A DNA stretch of 64,000 nt from Ciona intestinalis (lineage: Eukaryota > Chordata > Ascidiacea > Phlebobranchia > Cionidae), in NCBI RefSeq assembly GCF_000224145.3, contig NW_004190427.2, forward strand, positions 86,895 to 150,894. Reading direction: 5' to 3'. A program made the translations under genes and the position numbers. Below the pieces are notes generated by a model, which saw only the letters and a list, made by a program, of their open reading frames with translations, was not told where the DNA came from and ran no database searches. Below are positions 1 through 11,700 of the stretch, in pieces. Position 1 is the first letter of the stretch, and each line of letters begins with the position of its first letter.

Positions 1-3
1 CAG

Positions 4-2062
4 TGCTCCAATGGTTATTTGTACACAATGCCATGCGCTCCAGGAACTGCATTCAACCCAGCAATTGGTGTGTGTGACTACCCTTACAATGTACCTGGTT
101 GTGGAAGTGGTACCCAACCACCACCACCAACAACAACAACAAATCCTGGTGTCACTGATCGTAAGTTTAAACTAGTAGAGTTTTTATGTTGGTCTCATAG
201 TCAAAGTACAATGTTTTGGATTATAGCAATAGCAACCATACATAAATAATCAAAATAAAAATAAAACTGAAGCAGGATTCCGAAATTGTTTATCAAACTT
301 TTACTAATTTCAAATTATTGTAGCATTATGTATGGATTCTGATGGAAAACCAATCAGTTCTGATCCATTTGAAAAACCTGAAGATTGTGACAACTTCTAC
401 CAAGTAAGTACTCACACTTTTTATAAATGTATTTTCTTTGTAAATGTATAAATGTATTAAATTTTAACACCACATTTTTGCTTGATTTACAGTGCTCCAA
501 TGGTTATTTGTACACAATGCCATGCGCTCCAGGAACTGCATTCAACCCAGCAATTGGTGTGTGTGATTGGCCTTACAATGTACCTGGTTGTGGGGGAGTT
601 CACCCAACAACTGTCAACCCACCCAGTGGTAAGTGAAAATTCAAGCTTTTAGGAAATTCGAGATTTTTTTTTGACATTCATGCTTTAGAAGTGGCGCTAT
701 TTTATGGAATTTTAAAACATAGTGTGTTTCACCTCATTGTTTTTCTCTTGATTCCCCTTTTCTTTGTTGTTTTATTGATATTGTATTTGCTTTCGTTTTG
801 TAAACAAAGGATTATATTATATGTAATTACTTAAAGTCGCCGATAGTCGAGGCCGGCGCCGTGGTATAGTGGTTAGCGCGCTTGCCTGTAACCCAGAGGT
901 AATGGGTTCAAGGCTCGATGCTGCTACCATTGTGGGCGTTTGTGTCCTTGGGCAAGACACTTAAGGACAATTGCTCCAACTCAGTGGCTAATGGGTTGTC
1001 TAAATTATCCGAAATACATAAAAAAAAATCCCCTAAAAAAAATTACCCACAAAGTAACATACATGGTAACTCGTAAGCTGGCACGAGGTGTTAAACCCGT
1101 GTGATAACGACTGACGTTTTCCGGCCACGCAAGGATAAAGTAAGTTACATTCATTCATTCATTCATTTATTCAATCACTTCACAATATATTGACATTAAA
1201 GTTTAAAATTTCGATTTCCCTCTTTAATGTTTATATTAGTGTTTTGGTACAATGCATATAGTAGGGTGGTGGAAGACGGGACACCTTTAGCACGTAATAT
1301 CCAAATTTCCAAAACGTGTTTTGAACAATAAACAATGGTCTAAAGGAGTCGTTAGGATACGGATTTATAATGTTTGAATGTTCTTAGTTTACTGTTAAAT
1401 TAGATGAGAAAATAAAATGAAAAGTGTCCCATCTCCCCTCATCCTACTATATATCAGTGTTTTGGTGGCATATAATCACTTTCTTAATTTTATACAGGTA
1501 CTTCGGATGAATGCGTGGACGCAGATGATAAACCACTAAGCACTGGTCCGTTTGAAAAACCTGGTGATTGTACACACTTCTACCAGTGTGGAGCAGGTTA
1601 GTTTGGTTTCTTCTCGATAATTGTATTCTATAGCTACATATCCTTTTCTATAATAACCCCTTCCCGTAGCTCATGCCCTATGCTTATCTACAGATTATAA
1701 ACAGGTCTGTTTACCCTTACATGGGGGGAAAATTTAAATCAATAGAACAGTATTTTATTATATACATATCGGGTCGCTATTCAAGTGATGATGTATATAA
1801 CGTTGAGTTATCACGTATTTAAATTCGTGGTATATTTTTCGGGCAGTTTATATGGCCCATTGGTAACCTTGGGTTAGAGAAATAGCAGTCTTTATCGTGA
1901 AATCTGTAGTTTAGCCGTCAATGTTCTAAACTGCAAACCGGATTGTACATTTACTCCTTATATAATATAGGTATCTTGTACGTCATGCCTTGCGCACCTG
2001 GCACAGTTTTCAACCCAGCGTTATCCGTGTGTGATTGGTCATACAATGTTCCTGGCTGTTAA
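4..2062 (+). CDS. Secreted chitin-binding (CBM14/peritrophin-A) protein, 3' part only
   Basis: Coding exons 4-160, 324-403, 493-628, 1498-1596 and 1971-2062 join in frame (187 aa plus TAA). The 5' part lies before the window. The visible part holds the second half of one CBM14 domain and two complete ones, each with the six-Cys pattern and core motifs [19 protein letters not shown] and [11 protein letters not shown]. Family knowledge: this fold binds chitin, and such proteins are extracellular. Pro/Thr-rich linkers (PPPPTTTT) separate domains and could be O-glycosylated. Introns between domains are phase 1. The intron inside a domain is phase 0, after the Tyr-Gln before the third Cys, except in the last domain, where it is shifted. 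The exon organisation and the last domain match the downstream gene at 8744-20355, so the two are tandem paralogues. The ligand is inferred from the domain only. Confidence 0.85.
854..1170 (+). repeat. tRNA-derived SINE, near full length
   Basis: It starts with a tRNA-like head carrying a pol III A box (GTGGTATAGTGGTTAGCGCG) and a B-box-like GGGTTCAAGGCTC. A conserved body follows (CCTTGGGCAAGACACTTAA, then GGTAACTCGTAAGCTGGCAC) and it ends in a TTCA tail. It lies in an intron of the chitin-binding gene. This is the reference copy for the other SINE entries. Confidence 0.8.
1258..1452 (+). mobile_element. Palindrome-ended MITE, copy 1
   Basis: About 195 bp with inverted ends TAGTAGGGTGG and CATCCTACTATAT. 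The inner parts are ACGGGACACCTTTAGCAC at the left and GTGTCCCATCT at the right. It sits in an intron. All MITE entries below belong to this family; plus means the left end carries the 'ACACCTTTAGCACATAAT' side. Confidence 0.85.
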
Positions 2063-2480
2063 GGTAAATATACTTTTTTGAAATAACTCTACCTTCCCGA
2101 ACCCTTAAAGTAAAGTTAAGTTTAACATCTCCCCCCGAATAGGGGTTATGAAAATAATTGATCTCTATACACTAAATGAACATGCCCCGTTTAGACCCAA
2201 ACTAAACTGTTCAAATGCTTGCAGATGCTTCTAGATGTTTTTACCGGGAAACTTTTGTTTTTAATTGTAAGTAATATCATACTTTGATATAGGCTTATAA
2301 TGTTATACAGATTTTTAGATTTCTAAAATGTTGTTTTTATTTGCAGATATTTAGGCACTTTTGTGGTAATTCAACATGCAAAAGATGATACATCGGCATA
2401 GTATTATATGCGCAATTAATTTTAATATACTTTTGAAGTAGCGTAATGAATAGCGGAATAAAATCGATGCAATACTTGTA
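2063..2480 (+). other. 3' UTR with two introns and poly(A) signal
   Basis: A donor (GGTAAATA) follows the stop by one base. A 42-nt UTR exon (2225-2266) begins after GCAG and ends at GTAAGT. A last exon starts at 2347 after TTGCAG. AATAAA at 2457-2462 is the likely poly(A) signal. The paralogous gene has the same arrangement at 20356-20990. Confidence 0.65.
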
Positions 2481-3659
2481 AACCGACTGTTTTCGTGCAC
2501 ACGTTAAAGAGAATATAGGACAAATCGAGGCAGAACTTCAGTTTTCTTTAAAGTGTTTAATATATGGAATATACATGTCTTAGTCATTGACTGTGCTATA
2601 ATTATACAAACACGACTTTATACACCTCATGCTTACTGTCGAGTTATAACATGAGTGTCTTCTTACACACCAGACACACATGACGTTTTCATACACCTCA
2701 TGCTCACTGTCGTGTTTATTCTTTATAGGTTCTTATAGCGGTAAGAAAAATCAGAAAAGTATGCAAATGCGAAAACACACGCAGCAGCCTAACTGTGAAA
2801 CAAAACAACAATCGTTATAACAGGCGTATATGGGTAAAACTGAAGGACAAAATTTATTTCATAAAAGAAGTGAAAGCCACGTTCTACAATTTACACACTG
2901 CCGCACAGACGTTACAGCAACCGTGCACAATCAAAGAGCAACAGCCTCAAGCATAAGTTCGAAAATTTTATCAACAAACGCGCCATGCAACGGAACGCGC
3001 CCTTGTAATTATTAGAGTCTTGCGTGTTAACAACTTAACTTGCCATCTGAAATAACTTCCATTGGTGTGACCCAGTATTTTCATAGTAGTATGGTCTTTT
3101 TGGTTTGGATAAAACATTAAGGAAGCCATAGGTTTTGTAGGAGACATGAAGTTAGTGAATTAGTTTTATAATAATAGCGTGGGGGAAGACTGGACATATG
3201 TAGGGTAGCACATAATATTTAGATATCGTGATCGTGATTTAAACAATTAACAGCGGTCCATAGGAGTCGTGAGCATACGGTTTAGTAATTCTTTAAATTT
3301 ACTTTGTTTACTGCGAAACATGACGTGAAAATAGAAAAAAAGTGTCCCATTTTCCCCACCCTACTTTATAATTGCTTTTGTTTATAATGTGAGAACTTTA
3401 AAAATTTTCTAGTAGCTTGAGGGTTACTTATATATATATATAGACGATATAAAACAAGAGCTAATGCTATAATGTTAAAATGTTCGATAGAGATGTAGGA
3501 ACTTCAAGCAATATGATGGATCACTTTATAAGTTTAAGATTGGACAGGAAACTTAATTTATCGACGGAGTGACAGAATTTACACAGGGCGTGAGTTTCTG
3601 ATTAAACAAACGTAAAACATGCGCGTCCAAATGTAAATAACGACTGCCGTTTTTCATTT
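2481..3659. other. Intergenic, no gene seen
   Basis: The stretch is AT-rich. Two related ~22-bp sequences containing ACACCTCATGCT occur near 2622 and 2693 and look like decayed repeat. A 61-codon ORF at 2830 has no recognisable motif. A MITE copy lies at 3178-3373. Confidence 0.5.
3178..3373 (+). mobile_element. MITE copy 2
   Basis: GTGGGGGAAGACTGGACA at the left and TGTCCCATTTTCCCCACCC at the right, with the central TTAAACAATTAACAGCGGTC. Confidence 0.75.
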
Positions 3660-3928
3660 GTGTACGTTTTTTTGTGAGAATATTTCATTTGTGTACGTTT
3701 TTTTGTGAGAATATTTCATTCGTGTACGTTTTTTGTGAGAATATTTCATTCGTGTACGTTTTTTGTGAGAATATTTCATTCGTGTACGTTTTTTGTGAGA
3801 ATATTTCATTCGTGTACGTTTTTTGTGAGAATATTTCATTCGTGTACGTTTTTTGTGAGAATATTTCATTCGTGTACGTTTTTTTGTGAGAATATTTCAT
3901 TCGTGTACGTTTTTTTGTGAGAATATTT
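3660..3928. repeat. Minisatellite, nine 30/31-bp units
   Basis: The unit is GTGTACGTTTTTTG followed by TGAGAATATTTCATTC. Units start near 3660, 3691, 3722, 3752, 3782, 3812, 3842, 3872 and 3903. The six inner ones are almost perfect; the outer ones differ by one T in the T-run and one C/T change. Confidence 0.95.
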
Positions 3929-4102
3929 TGTAACTTTGTTTGAAAGTTTATTATCGCTCAACTATATGTTTATCAAACACAACTTAAAGAGCATTTTTCC
4001 TATAGATCCCTAATTGTGCAACTACTAGTGTATGCGACACACGAGTCGATCTTTTACTGTTAACTTAAATTATTTAATTATTTAATTACTAATTAAAATA
4101 TA

Positions 4103-4294
4103 GTAATGAGGGGTAAGATGGTACAACCTTTACAAACATTTTTAATTTTTAATTATTATTTTAAGCAATTAACAACGGCGTATGAGAGTCGTGAGGATGC
4201 GCCTTTATATTATATTCTGATTTCTCGTCTTATATTTTCAAATATGACGAGAAAATAGAATGAAAAAGTGTCCCAGCTTCCCCACCCTACTATA
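4103..4294 (+). mobile_element. MITE copy 3
   Basis: Degenerate left end (TAGTAATGAGGGGTAAGATG) and a good right end (TGTCCCAGCTTCCCCACCC), with central AAGCAATTAACAACGGCG. Confidence 0.7.
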
Positions 4295-4481
4295 TTTATT
4301 AAAATCCTACTTATAAATATTATCATGAAAATAGTATTAAGCATATTCCTTTATTTTAAATAGTTGCTGCTCGTTAACCTAGGAATGTTAATAGTATTTG
4401 CTTTTTGGCGTTTGGACATACGTCATACACAGCTATGAACGTATCCTGGCAACCTGCGCGCCTACTTAGTTGCGGTGCTGG

Positions 4482-6431
4482 CACCGGTCATTTATAACGT
4501 CGTATTTCTATATATCAAGACTGCAATGCCAACTATATTAAATATTATTAGCTTCCATCCATATTTTGACTGAAATGAAACTTTAGGGCAATCTTCTGTT
4601 GTTGTAGGTTAACTTATATTTCGGTTTGGCGTGGGTTTAAATGTCTATACCTATGACCTATAACTGAATACATTCAGTAGGCCATGCTGTATATACCGCG
4701 CCAGTTTTCCGAGGTAGCCTTTTTGTTGTGCGTTTAATTAAATATTTTTTTTTAAATATAACATTTTATGTACTTTTTCCTCGAGATCAATTTATACCGG
4801 GGTGATTCTCTTGCTGAGCAAATCCTGACGAATGCGTTTATTTTTACTTCATTCTACTTGCAAACACCAGACACAGTTAAAATGTATATTTTTGCGAGGT
4901 TATTGTGTTATCGTAACAACCTTTTCGATGGTGTCACTGTCACCATTTAATGTAAAAGATTAAGATCCCAACATGCTAAGCAAACACTTCTCGTGTGTTA
5001 ATTAAATTATTTCATTAATTTTCCACTTTTATAATTCCCAAACCGCAAGCCTAATATAACACGTGCCGAAACTTTCGCAAAGCTTTTTGCAGATACAATA
5101 TTACTTAATATAGGCAGCTAATAAATTCTCACTGCGTTTACGCTTCTAACTAACTAAGCATTTATTATAAAATTATAAATAAAAAAAACTGCTACGAATT
5201 GTGAAATACCTAAAACAAGTCAAGTTAACCAATTGAAGTCAAGTGCGCTGCTTTTCAAAATCACCGCGAATATTAATACACCCATACACCTACACTTGTA
5301 TTGTTGATACAGCTATACCAAACTTGAACTAATTTACCTGTCTCATTAATCTATTAAAATAACCACAGAAAACAGCAATGACCCACCGAGTTGCCATTCT
5401 CCCATGTAGTTTTGACAAGGTAGTTTTATTACCTTAATTTAACACAAGATAAATTTAATTTGCTGCTTCGGGTACAAAAACAAGGTAGAAAACGAAAACA
5501 TCTATAAGAAATGAAAACAAGGAAGAAGTGCAAATCGGTATGTGAATCTAGTTATATATTACTTATTGGTAAAATACATACCACATCTAAATTCGTTTAA
5601 TATGTGGTTGAGAAATACCGAACCAATTGTATTATACAAATAAAAATAATTGTTTCCAAAAGTACTATTTTAAAATGGAAAATAGTTTGTTTTTTTTTTC
5701 AAAATTTTAAAAATATTTGAAAAAAATTTTGAAAATTTTAAAATGGATAAAATAAAATGGAAAATAGCGATAAATCGCGATAACTTGTTATCGCAACGCA
5801 TTAGACGAGTCGGCAAAAATAACTTCTATTCCTGTAACTGGTGAACAATTAATCCTTCTGGAATGCTCCAAACACGCAATAAAATTACATTCCGCTGACT
5901 GGTCAGATAGGAGTTCAAATCAGGTCAGTCAATATTATCGTCGTTTTTTAAATGTGACGATTTTCAGATGACACCACCTTATATGACGTTTGATCAAACA
6001 CACATTGGCGGATGTCGTTAAACTTGTAAAACCAGGATTTTGCAACCCAACAATAACTTGAATTTACGATTTGTGCGCCTGGTAATTGGAGAGTTTATAT
6101 TGTACCTTAAATAACAAAGCACAAAGAAGTTTGACATAAATCTTGTTATTTATTTTGTATAGTAAAAACACACAATATTTCTTAGAGAAAACATATAGTG
6201 ATTTAATCTTCGCAAAAGTTTAACCTATATATTTTTTATACTTTATAATATGAAAAGCGACCACACTTTATGGTTGTAGGCCAGTATTCGTTTTCTTATG
6301 GTTTATTCTTCAGTCGCTTCAACAAACCAGGTATGTTAAAAGTAATTAATTCGCTTTAATTAGATTTTCACTTTAGTAATTGCTTCTTACGTAGTCATCC
6401 ACGCTTTGTACAGTCATATTTAGTCGAATCG
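4482..6431. repeat. Duplicated ~1.9-kb block, copy A
   Basis: The block runs from ACCGGTCATTTATAACGTCG to TCATATTTAGTCGAATCG. It matches 6482-8338 along its whole length in direct orientation, with scattered SNPs and indels. Copy A has an extra ~65-bp A/T-rich stretch around 5681-5745. No convincing gene is seen; short ORFs such as the one at 4768 are not conserved in frame in copy B. Confidence 0.9.
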
Positions 6432-6481
6432 NNNNNNNNNNNNNNNNNNNNNNNNNNNNNNNNNNNNNNNNNNNNNNNNNN
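6432..6481. other. Assembly gap (50 N)
   Basis: Run of N exactly at the junction of the two copies of the duplicated block. Confidence 0.99.
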
Positions 6482-8338
6482 ACCGGTCATTTATAACGTC
6501 GTATTTCTATATATCAAGACTGCGATGCCAACTATATTAAATATTATTAGCTCCCATCCATATTAGCTGAAATGAAACTTTAGGGCAATTTTCTGTTGTT
6601 GTAGGTTAACGTATATATCGGTTTGGCGTGGGTTTAAATCTCTATACCTATGACCTATAACTGAATACATTCAGTAGGCCATGCTGTATAATACGCGCCA
6701 GTTTTCCGAGGTAGCCTTTTTGTTGTGCGTTTAATTGAATACGTTTTTTAAGTATAACAATTATTGTGCTTTTTCCTCGAGATCAATCTATACCTTGGTG
6801 ATCTTCATGCTGAGCAAGTCCAGACGAATTCGTTTATTTTTACTCAATTCTACTTGTATTGAGCTGGAGTGGGATGGAGCATGTAGACACCAGACACAGT
6901 TAAAATGTCTTTTTTTTGCGTGGCTACTGTGTTATCGTAACAAGCCTTTCGATGGTGTCACCATCTAATGTATAAGTTAAGATTCCACATGCTAAGCAAA
7001 CACTTCTCGTGTGTTAATTAAATTGTTTCATTAATTTTGCAGTTTCAAATTCCCAAACCGCAAGCCTAATATAACACGTGCCGAAACTTTCGCAAAGCTT
7101 TTTGCAGATACAATATTACCTAATATAGGCAGCTAATAAATTCTCACTGCGTTTACGCTTCTAACTAACTAAGCATTTATTATAAAACTGCCACGAATTG
7201 TGAAATACCTAAAACAAGTCAAGTTAACCAATTGAAGTCAAGTGCGCTGCTTTTCAAAATCACCGCGAATATTAATACACCAATACACCTACACTTGTAC
7301 TGTTAATACAGCTATACCAAACTTGAACTAATTTACCTGTCTCGTTAATCTATCAAAATAACCACAGAAAACAGCAATGGCCCACCGAGTTGCCATTCTC
7401 CCATGTAGTTTTGACAAGGTAGTTTTATTACCTTAATTTAACACAAGATAAATTTGATTTGCTGCTTCGGGTACAAAAACAAGGTAGAAAACGAAAACAT
7501 CTATAAGAAATGAAAACAAGGAAGAAGTGCAAATCGGTATGTGAATCTAGTTATATATTACTTATTGGTAAAATACATACCACATCTATATTAGTTTAAT
7601 ATGTGGTTGAAAAATACCGAACTAAGTGTATTATACAAATAAAAATAATTGTTTCCAAAAGTACTATTTTAAAATGGATAAAATAAAATGGAAAATACCG
7701 ATAAATCGCGATAACTTGTTATCGCAACGCATTAGACGAGTCGGCAAAAATAACTTTTAATCCTTCTGGAATGCTCCAAACACGCAATAAAATTACATTC
7801 CGCTGACTGGTCAGATAGGAGTTCAAATCAGGTCAGTCAATATTATCGTCGTTTTTTAAATGTGACGATTTTCAGATGACACCACCTTATATGACGTTGA
7901 TCAAACACACATTGGCGGATGTCGTTAAACTTGTAAAACCAGGATTTTGCAAACCAACAATAACTTGAATTTACGATTTGTGCGCTTGGTAATTGGAGAA
8001 TTTATATTGTACCTTAAATAACAAAGCACAAAGAAGTTTGACATAAATCTTGTTATTTATTTTGTATAGTAAAAACACACAATATTTCTTAGAGAAAACA
8101 TATAGTGATTTAATCTTCGCAAAAGTTTAACCTATATATTTTTTATACTTTATAATATGAAAAGCGACCACACTTTATGGTTGTAGGCCAGTATTCGTTT
8201 TCTTATGGTTTATTCTTCAGTCGCTTCAACAAACCAGGTATGTTAAAAGTAATTAATTCGCTTTAATTAGATTTTCACTTTAGTAATTGCTTCTTACGTA
8301 GTCATCCACGCTTTGTACAGTCATATTTAGTCGAATCG
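6482..8338. repeat. Duplicated ~1.9-kb block, copy B
   Basis: It starts with the first base after the gap and ends at the same sequence that ends copy A. Indels relative to A include loss of the A/T-rich insert and of ~20 bp near 7757. Confidence 0.9.
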
Positions 8339-8430
8339 AAAATCAAAATTGCATGAATGGGTATGAAAGTTATGCAGGCATTTCGATGTGACGTAATATG
8401 ACGTAGATGCGAGAAGGATTCCGATAAGTA

Positions 8431-8438
8431 TGACGTCA
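8431..8438. promoter_or_regulatory. CRE-like palindrome TGACGTCA
   Basis: A perfect cAMP-response-element consensus about 205 bp upstream of the TATA box of the 14-domain chitin-binding gene. Binding in vivo is not shown. Confidence 0.4.
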
Positions 8439-8642
8439 TTTTACTCACTTTGGTATATTTGCCACGACAGACACCATGCATGTGAGTAAGTCCAAACTCT
8501 ATCTACTTTGGGAAGCGTGAACGGAAATCTCGAGAGTTCCAAAGAAAGTTCAACCTATAGCGATGCGTGAGCAAACAAATGAGAGTTGCACAATCAGGTG
8601 ATGTGTTTCGGCCGCAACGACTACTGGGCAAACATAGAAATG

Positions 8643-8650
8643 TATATAAG
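8643..8650 (+). promoter_or_regulatory. TATA box of the 14-domain CBM14 gene
   Basis: TATATAAG lies 94 bp before the ATG at 8744. This would place transcription start near 8670-8680 with a 5' UTR of about 70 nt. Confidence 0.65.
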
Positions 8651-8743
8651 GCGTCCAGAGTCGTCACATCTTCAAGACAAGAAGATTGAGTCGCGGCAAA
8701 CACGCCGCTGTTCCTGAAGAAACTGAAAACTTCGCCTTACAAG

Positions 8744-11700
8744 ATGAAGCTGACTGTTATCATAACTTTGTGCGCCCTGACGACTTGTGCACTTGGAAAA
8801 CCTGTAGATAAAAAAGCGGAGCTTAACTGTAAGTTTAAATATATTTTTTTTAAACATTGTTTTATCAGTAGTTTTTTATGGTTGCTTTTATATAGTGCTA
8901 TTGGCTGTCATATTGCATTCTTGAATTTATACGCATATCTGTATTAAATACTAAATGAAATATGGAAAGAGTTGTATTAACTTTTGGCAAACTTTATTAG
9001 TAACAAATAAAACGGAAGCATTTTTAACCACGCTCGTTGAATACATAAATCTAAAAATAAAACAAAAACGGCATAGTGTTTTTTATTAAATATATTGAAA
9101 ACACGAGTTTTGTTCAGAGATTCATATTGGTGGAAATTGCTAATTTAAAGCAATTTGCCTAATATCAAGTAAAACCTCTTGTAATTCTACTGCTTAAAGA
9201 AATATTCACGGGCACGTCATAGCAGGTCGTTACCTCTATAACATTTTAAGTTCCACCAACATTTTTCGCAAACTTTCAAAGAGTTGGGCGTCGTCAATCA
9301 TGTCTGTAATCGCTTTTTATTTTATTTGCCAAACAACGTTGTCGAGGTCACCACACAAGCTAAGATTGCGGTGTGACGCACGATGCGTCGTTAACTTGTT
9401 GTCTTGCTTCCAAAGGATACTCTCTTAAAAAAGAGTTCACGATTGGAGAACGGCACGGACAGCAAAAGCTTAAACTTTTATGCCTTTAGTGTTTGGGTAG
9501 CAATGATCTTTCCTGATCTAGAGGTTGTCTCATTAATCTATGAACGACCGTTTGAAAATTTTACAGAATCATTCCGTAAAGTAACTGCCGACAAAATATT
9601 TATTTTACAGCGGCTTCAAATCTTTAAAACAAAGTTTTATTTTAACTACCTAGGCTCTCAAATAACCATGTAAATATTAATGCGTTTTTCCTCAGCAAAA
9701 TGCTTCGAGGCCGGAGCACCTATCAGTTCGAAACCATTTGAAAAACCCGGGGATTGCGATCACTTTTATCAGGTATTTATCATGTTCGTTTTAAACTAGC
9801 CATCATGCTACAATTCCCACCCACATTTATTTAAACTATTTTTTGTCCTGTTGCTATAGAAGTCATTCTATTTTGTAAAGGTTCTCCTCATTGTAATCTT
9901 TTATTTATACCATTTTTTCCTTTGTTTTTAAGCACATTTGGTATTCCGAGTTAGGAAATATATTCTCCTTTTTGTTGACCGCATGACCGATACTTTTCGC
10001 GTATCAGCAGTTTTACGTCGGTGAACCTCGTAAATTATTGTTGAAAGAACGATAACTCGCAATGGACCCCTATAAACTCTCATAATTTTATGTTGACGAA
10101 ACCTAAAGGAACGTCGCGACCCTTTGTGTTTTAACTGAATCGGGCAGTAAAACCTACGAAACTGTGTAAACGAATGACACGGGAGGGAAAAGAATACTTG
10201 ACTTTTGATGAAATGATACTATTATATATTACTATATATTAAAATACAAAAAACGTTTATGTGACTTGATTTCGATTTTGAATGGTTCAAATTTTGTAAG
10301 TTAGGCTTTAAGATTTAAATGGTGCAACTTTGTTCTCATAAAAACTAAACGGATTTGATGTGATATAATTCTACCATTAAAAAAAACATAATCAATTACA
10401 CGAACTGTCAATAAAAATGCCAGCATTCTATGATGATAAGTATATTTCTTAAAGATTCTTCAGATAACTAAATTGCTGCTTATCGCTATATAAAGTGTAT
10501 TTACTGTGTATCTTTAATTGATTGGCAAATATCAATCCGATGACTTTGGTTGTTGCTCACCGCCGTTCTTATCTTTGCTCAAAGCAAACCAATTTGCTTT
10601 GACTTAGTCAACAATTAAATACACTTCAGACTCTATAACCTATTTCCATAAGATATCCGCTAAAACCTGGCTTTGATAACACCAAGATATCTAATCTCAA
10701 CTTCTTTATGTCCGGTTCAATATTTGCGTTCCTAAAACCACTTTTATTTACATTGATTAAATGTCTACCCGAAAGTTAAATTTTGACGTTTATTTCATAA
10801 TTCTTTCAGTGTTCGAATGGTTACCTCTACACGATGCCATGCGCTCCGGGCACAGCATTCAGTCCCGCTCTGAGCGTCTGCGACCACCCAGAAAACGTAG
10901 ATGGGTGCGGAGGTAGTGCCAGTACACCAGCTCCACCAACCAAGCCAGCCGATAGTAAGTGATAAAATTTAACAGCAGCAGTTTTTTAAATCTGCATAAC
11001 TAACTAATTATAATTTATTTTCGCATTACGTGTTACTCCTACAGAGTCCATCAGTGAGATGAGTACGTCACGTTGACATTTACTTTGTTTGCATTCCACA
11101 TATTGTGGTTACAAGTTAATGGCTCCTATAAGTTCCGATGTGCGTCAGAAATTCTTTATTGATGACTAAGCACACTCTAAACCTGTCTCACTTTCCGCTT
11201 CAAGTTCGCTGACTCATGATAAGCAGCACTTAAGATTTCCGTTGAAGATATATTATAAGTAGACACTGAAGGGTGTCTTATAGACACCTATACAAATGTC
11301 TGATCAAAATTTGCATACATTTTCCCGCTCAATAGTGTTCAATTGGTATAAGTTTAACTTTAATAAAATTAACAGAAGAGTGCTTGGACTCTGATGGAAA
11401 TGCAATTACCAAAGGACCCTTCGCAAATCCAGATGATTGTGCATTGTTCTATCAGGTAAAATGTTTATATTATTGGGGCGCGGATCTTTTTAAAAAATAA
11501 TTCCAATGTATATATAGCTGATAATTTAGTCAACTATTGACGAACTACTGCACTTGGCCTGCCCAAATCCAACTACCATGCTAAATAAGACGGGTCGATG
11601 GAACACCATTTTATATGATGTGCAATGAGGCATTGTTGTTATTAACTCGTTATGCATGCACGTTAAAATAAATAAATTGTATAGTCGGGTGAGGGACATT

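Noticed and set aside
3654..3920. Four 71-codon ORFs in both strands of the minisatellite
   Set aside because: They are a by-product of a 30-bp unit without stops; repeats of MKYSHKKRTR type have no gene context.
3660..3928. CRISPR-like regular repeat
   Set aside because: There are no unique spacers between units, and the genome is animal.
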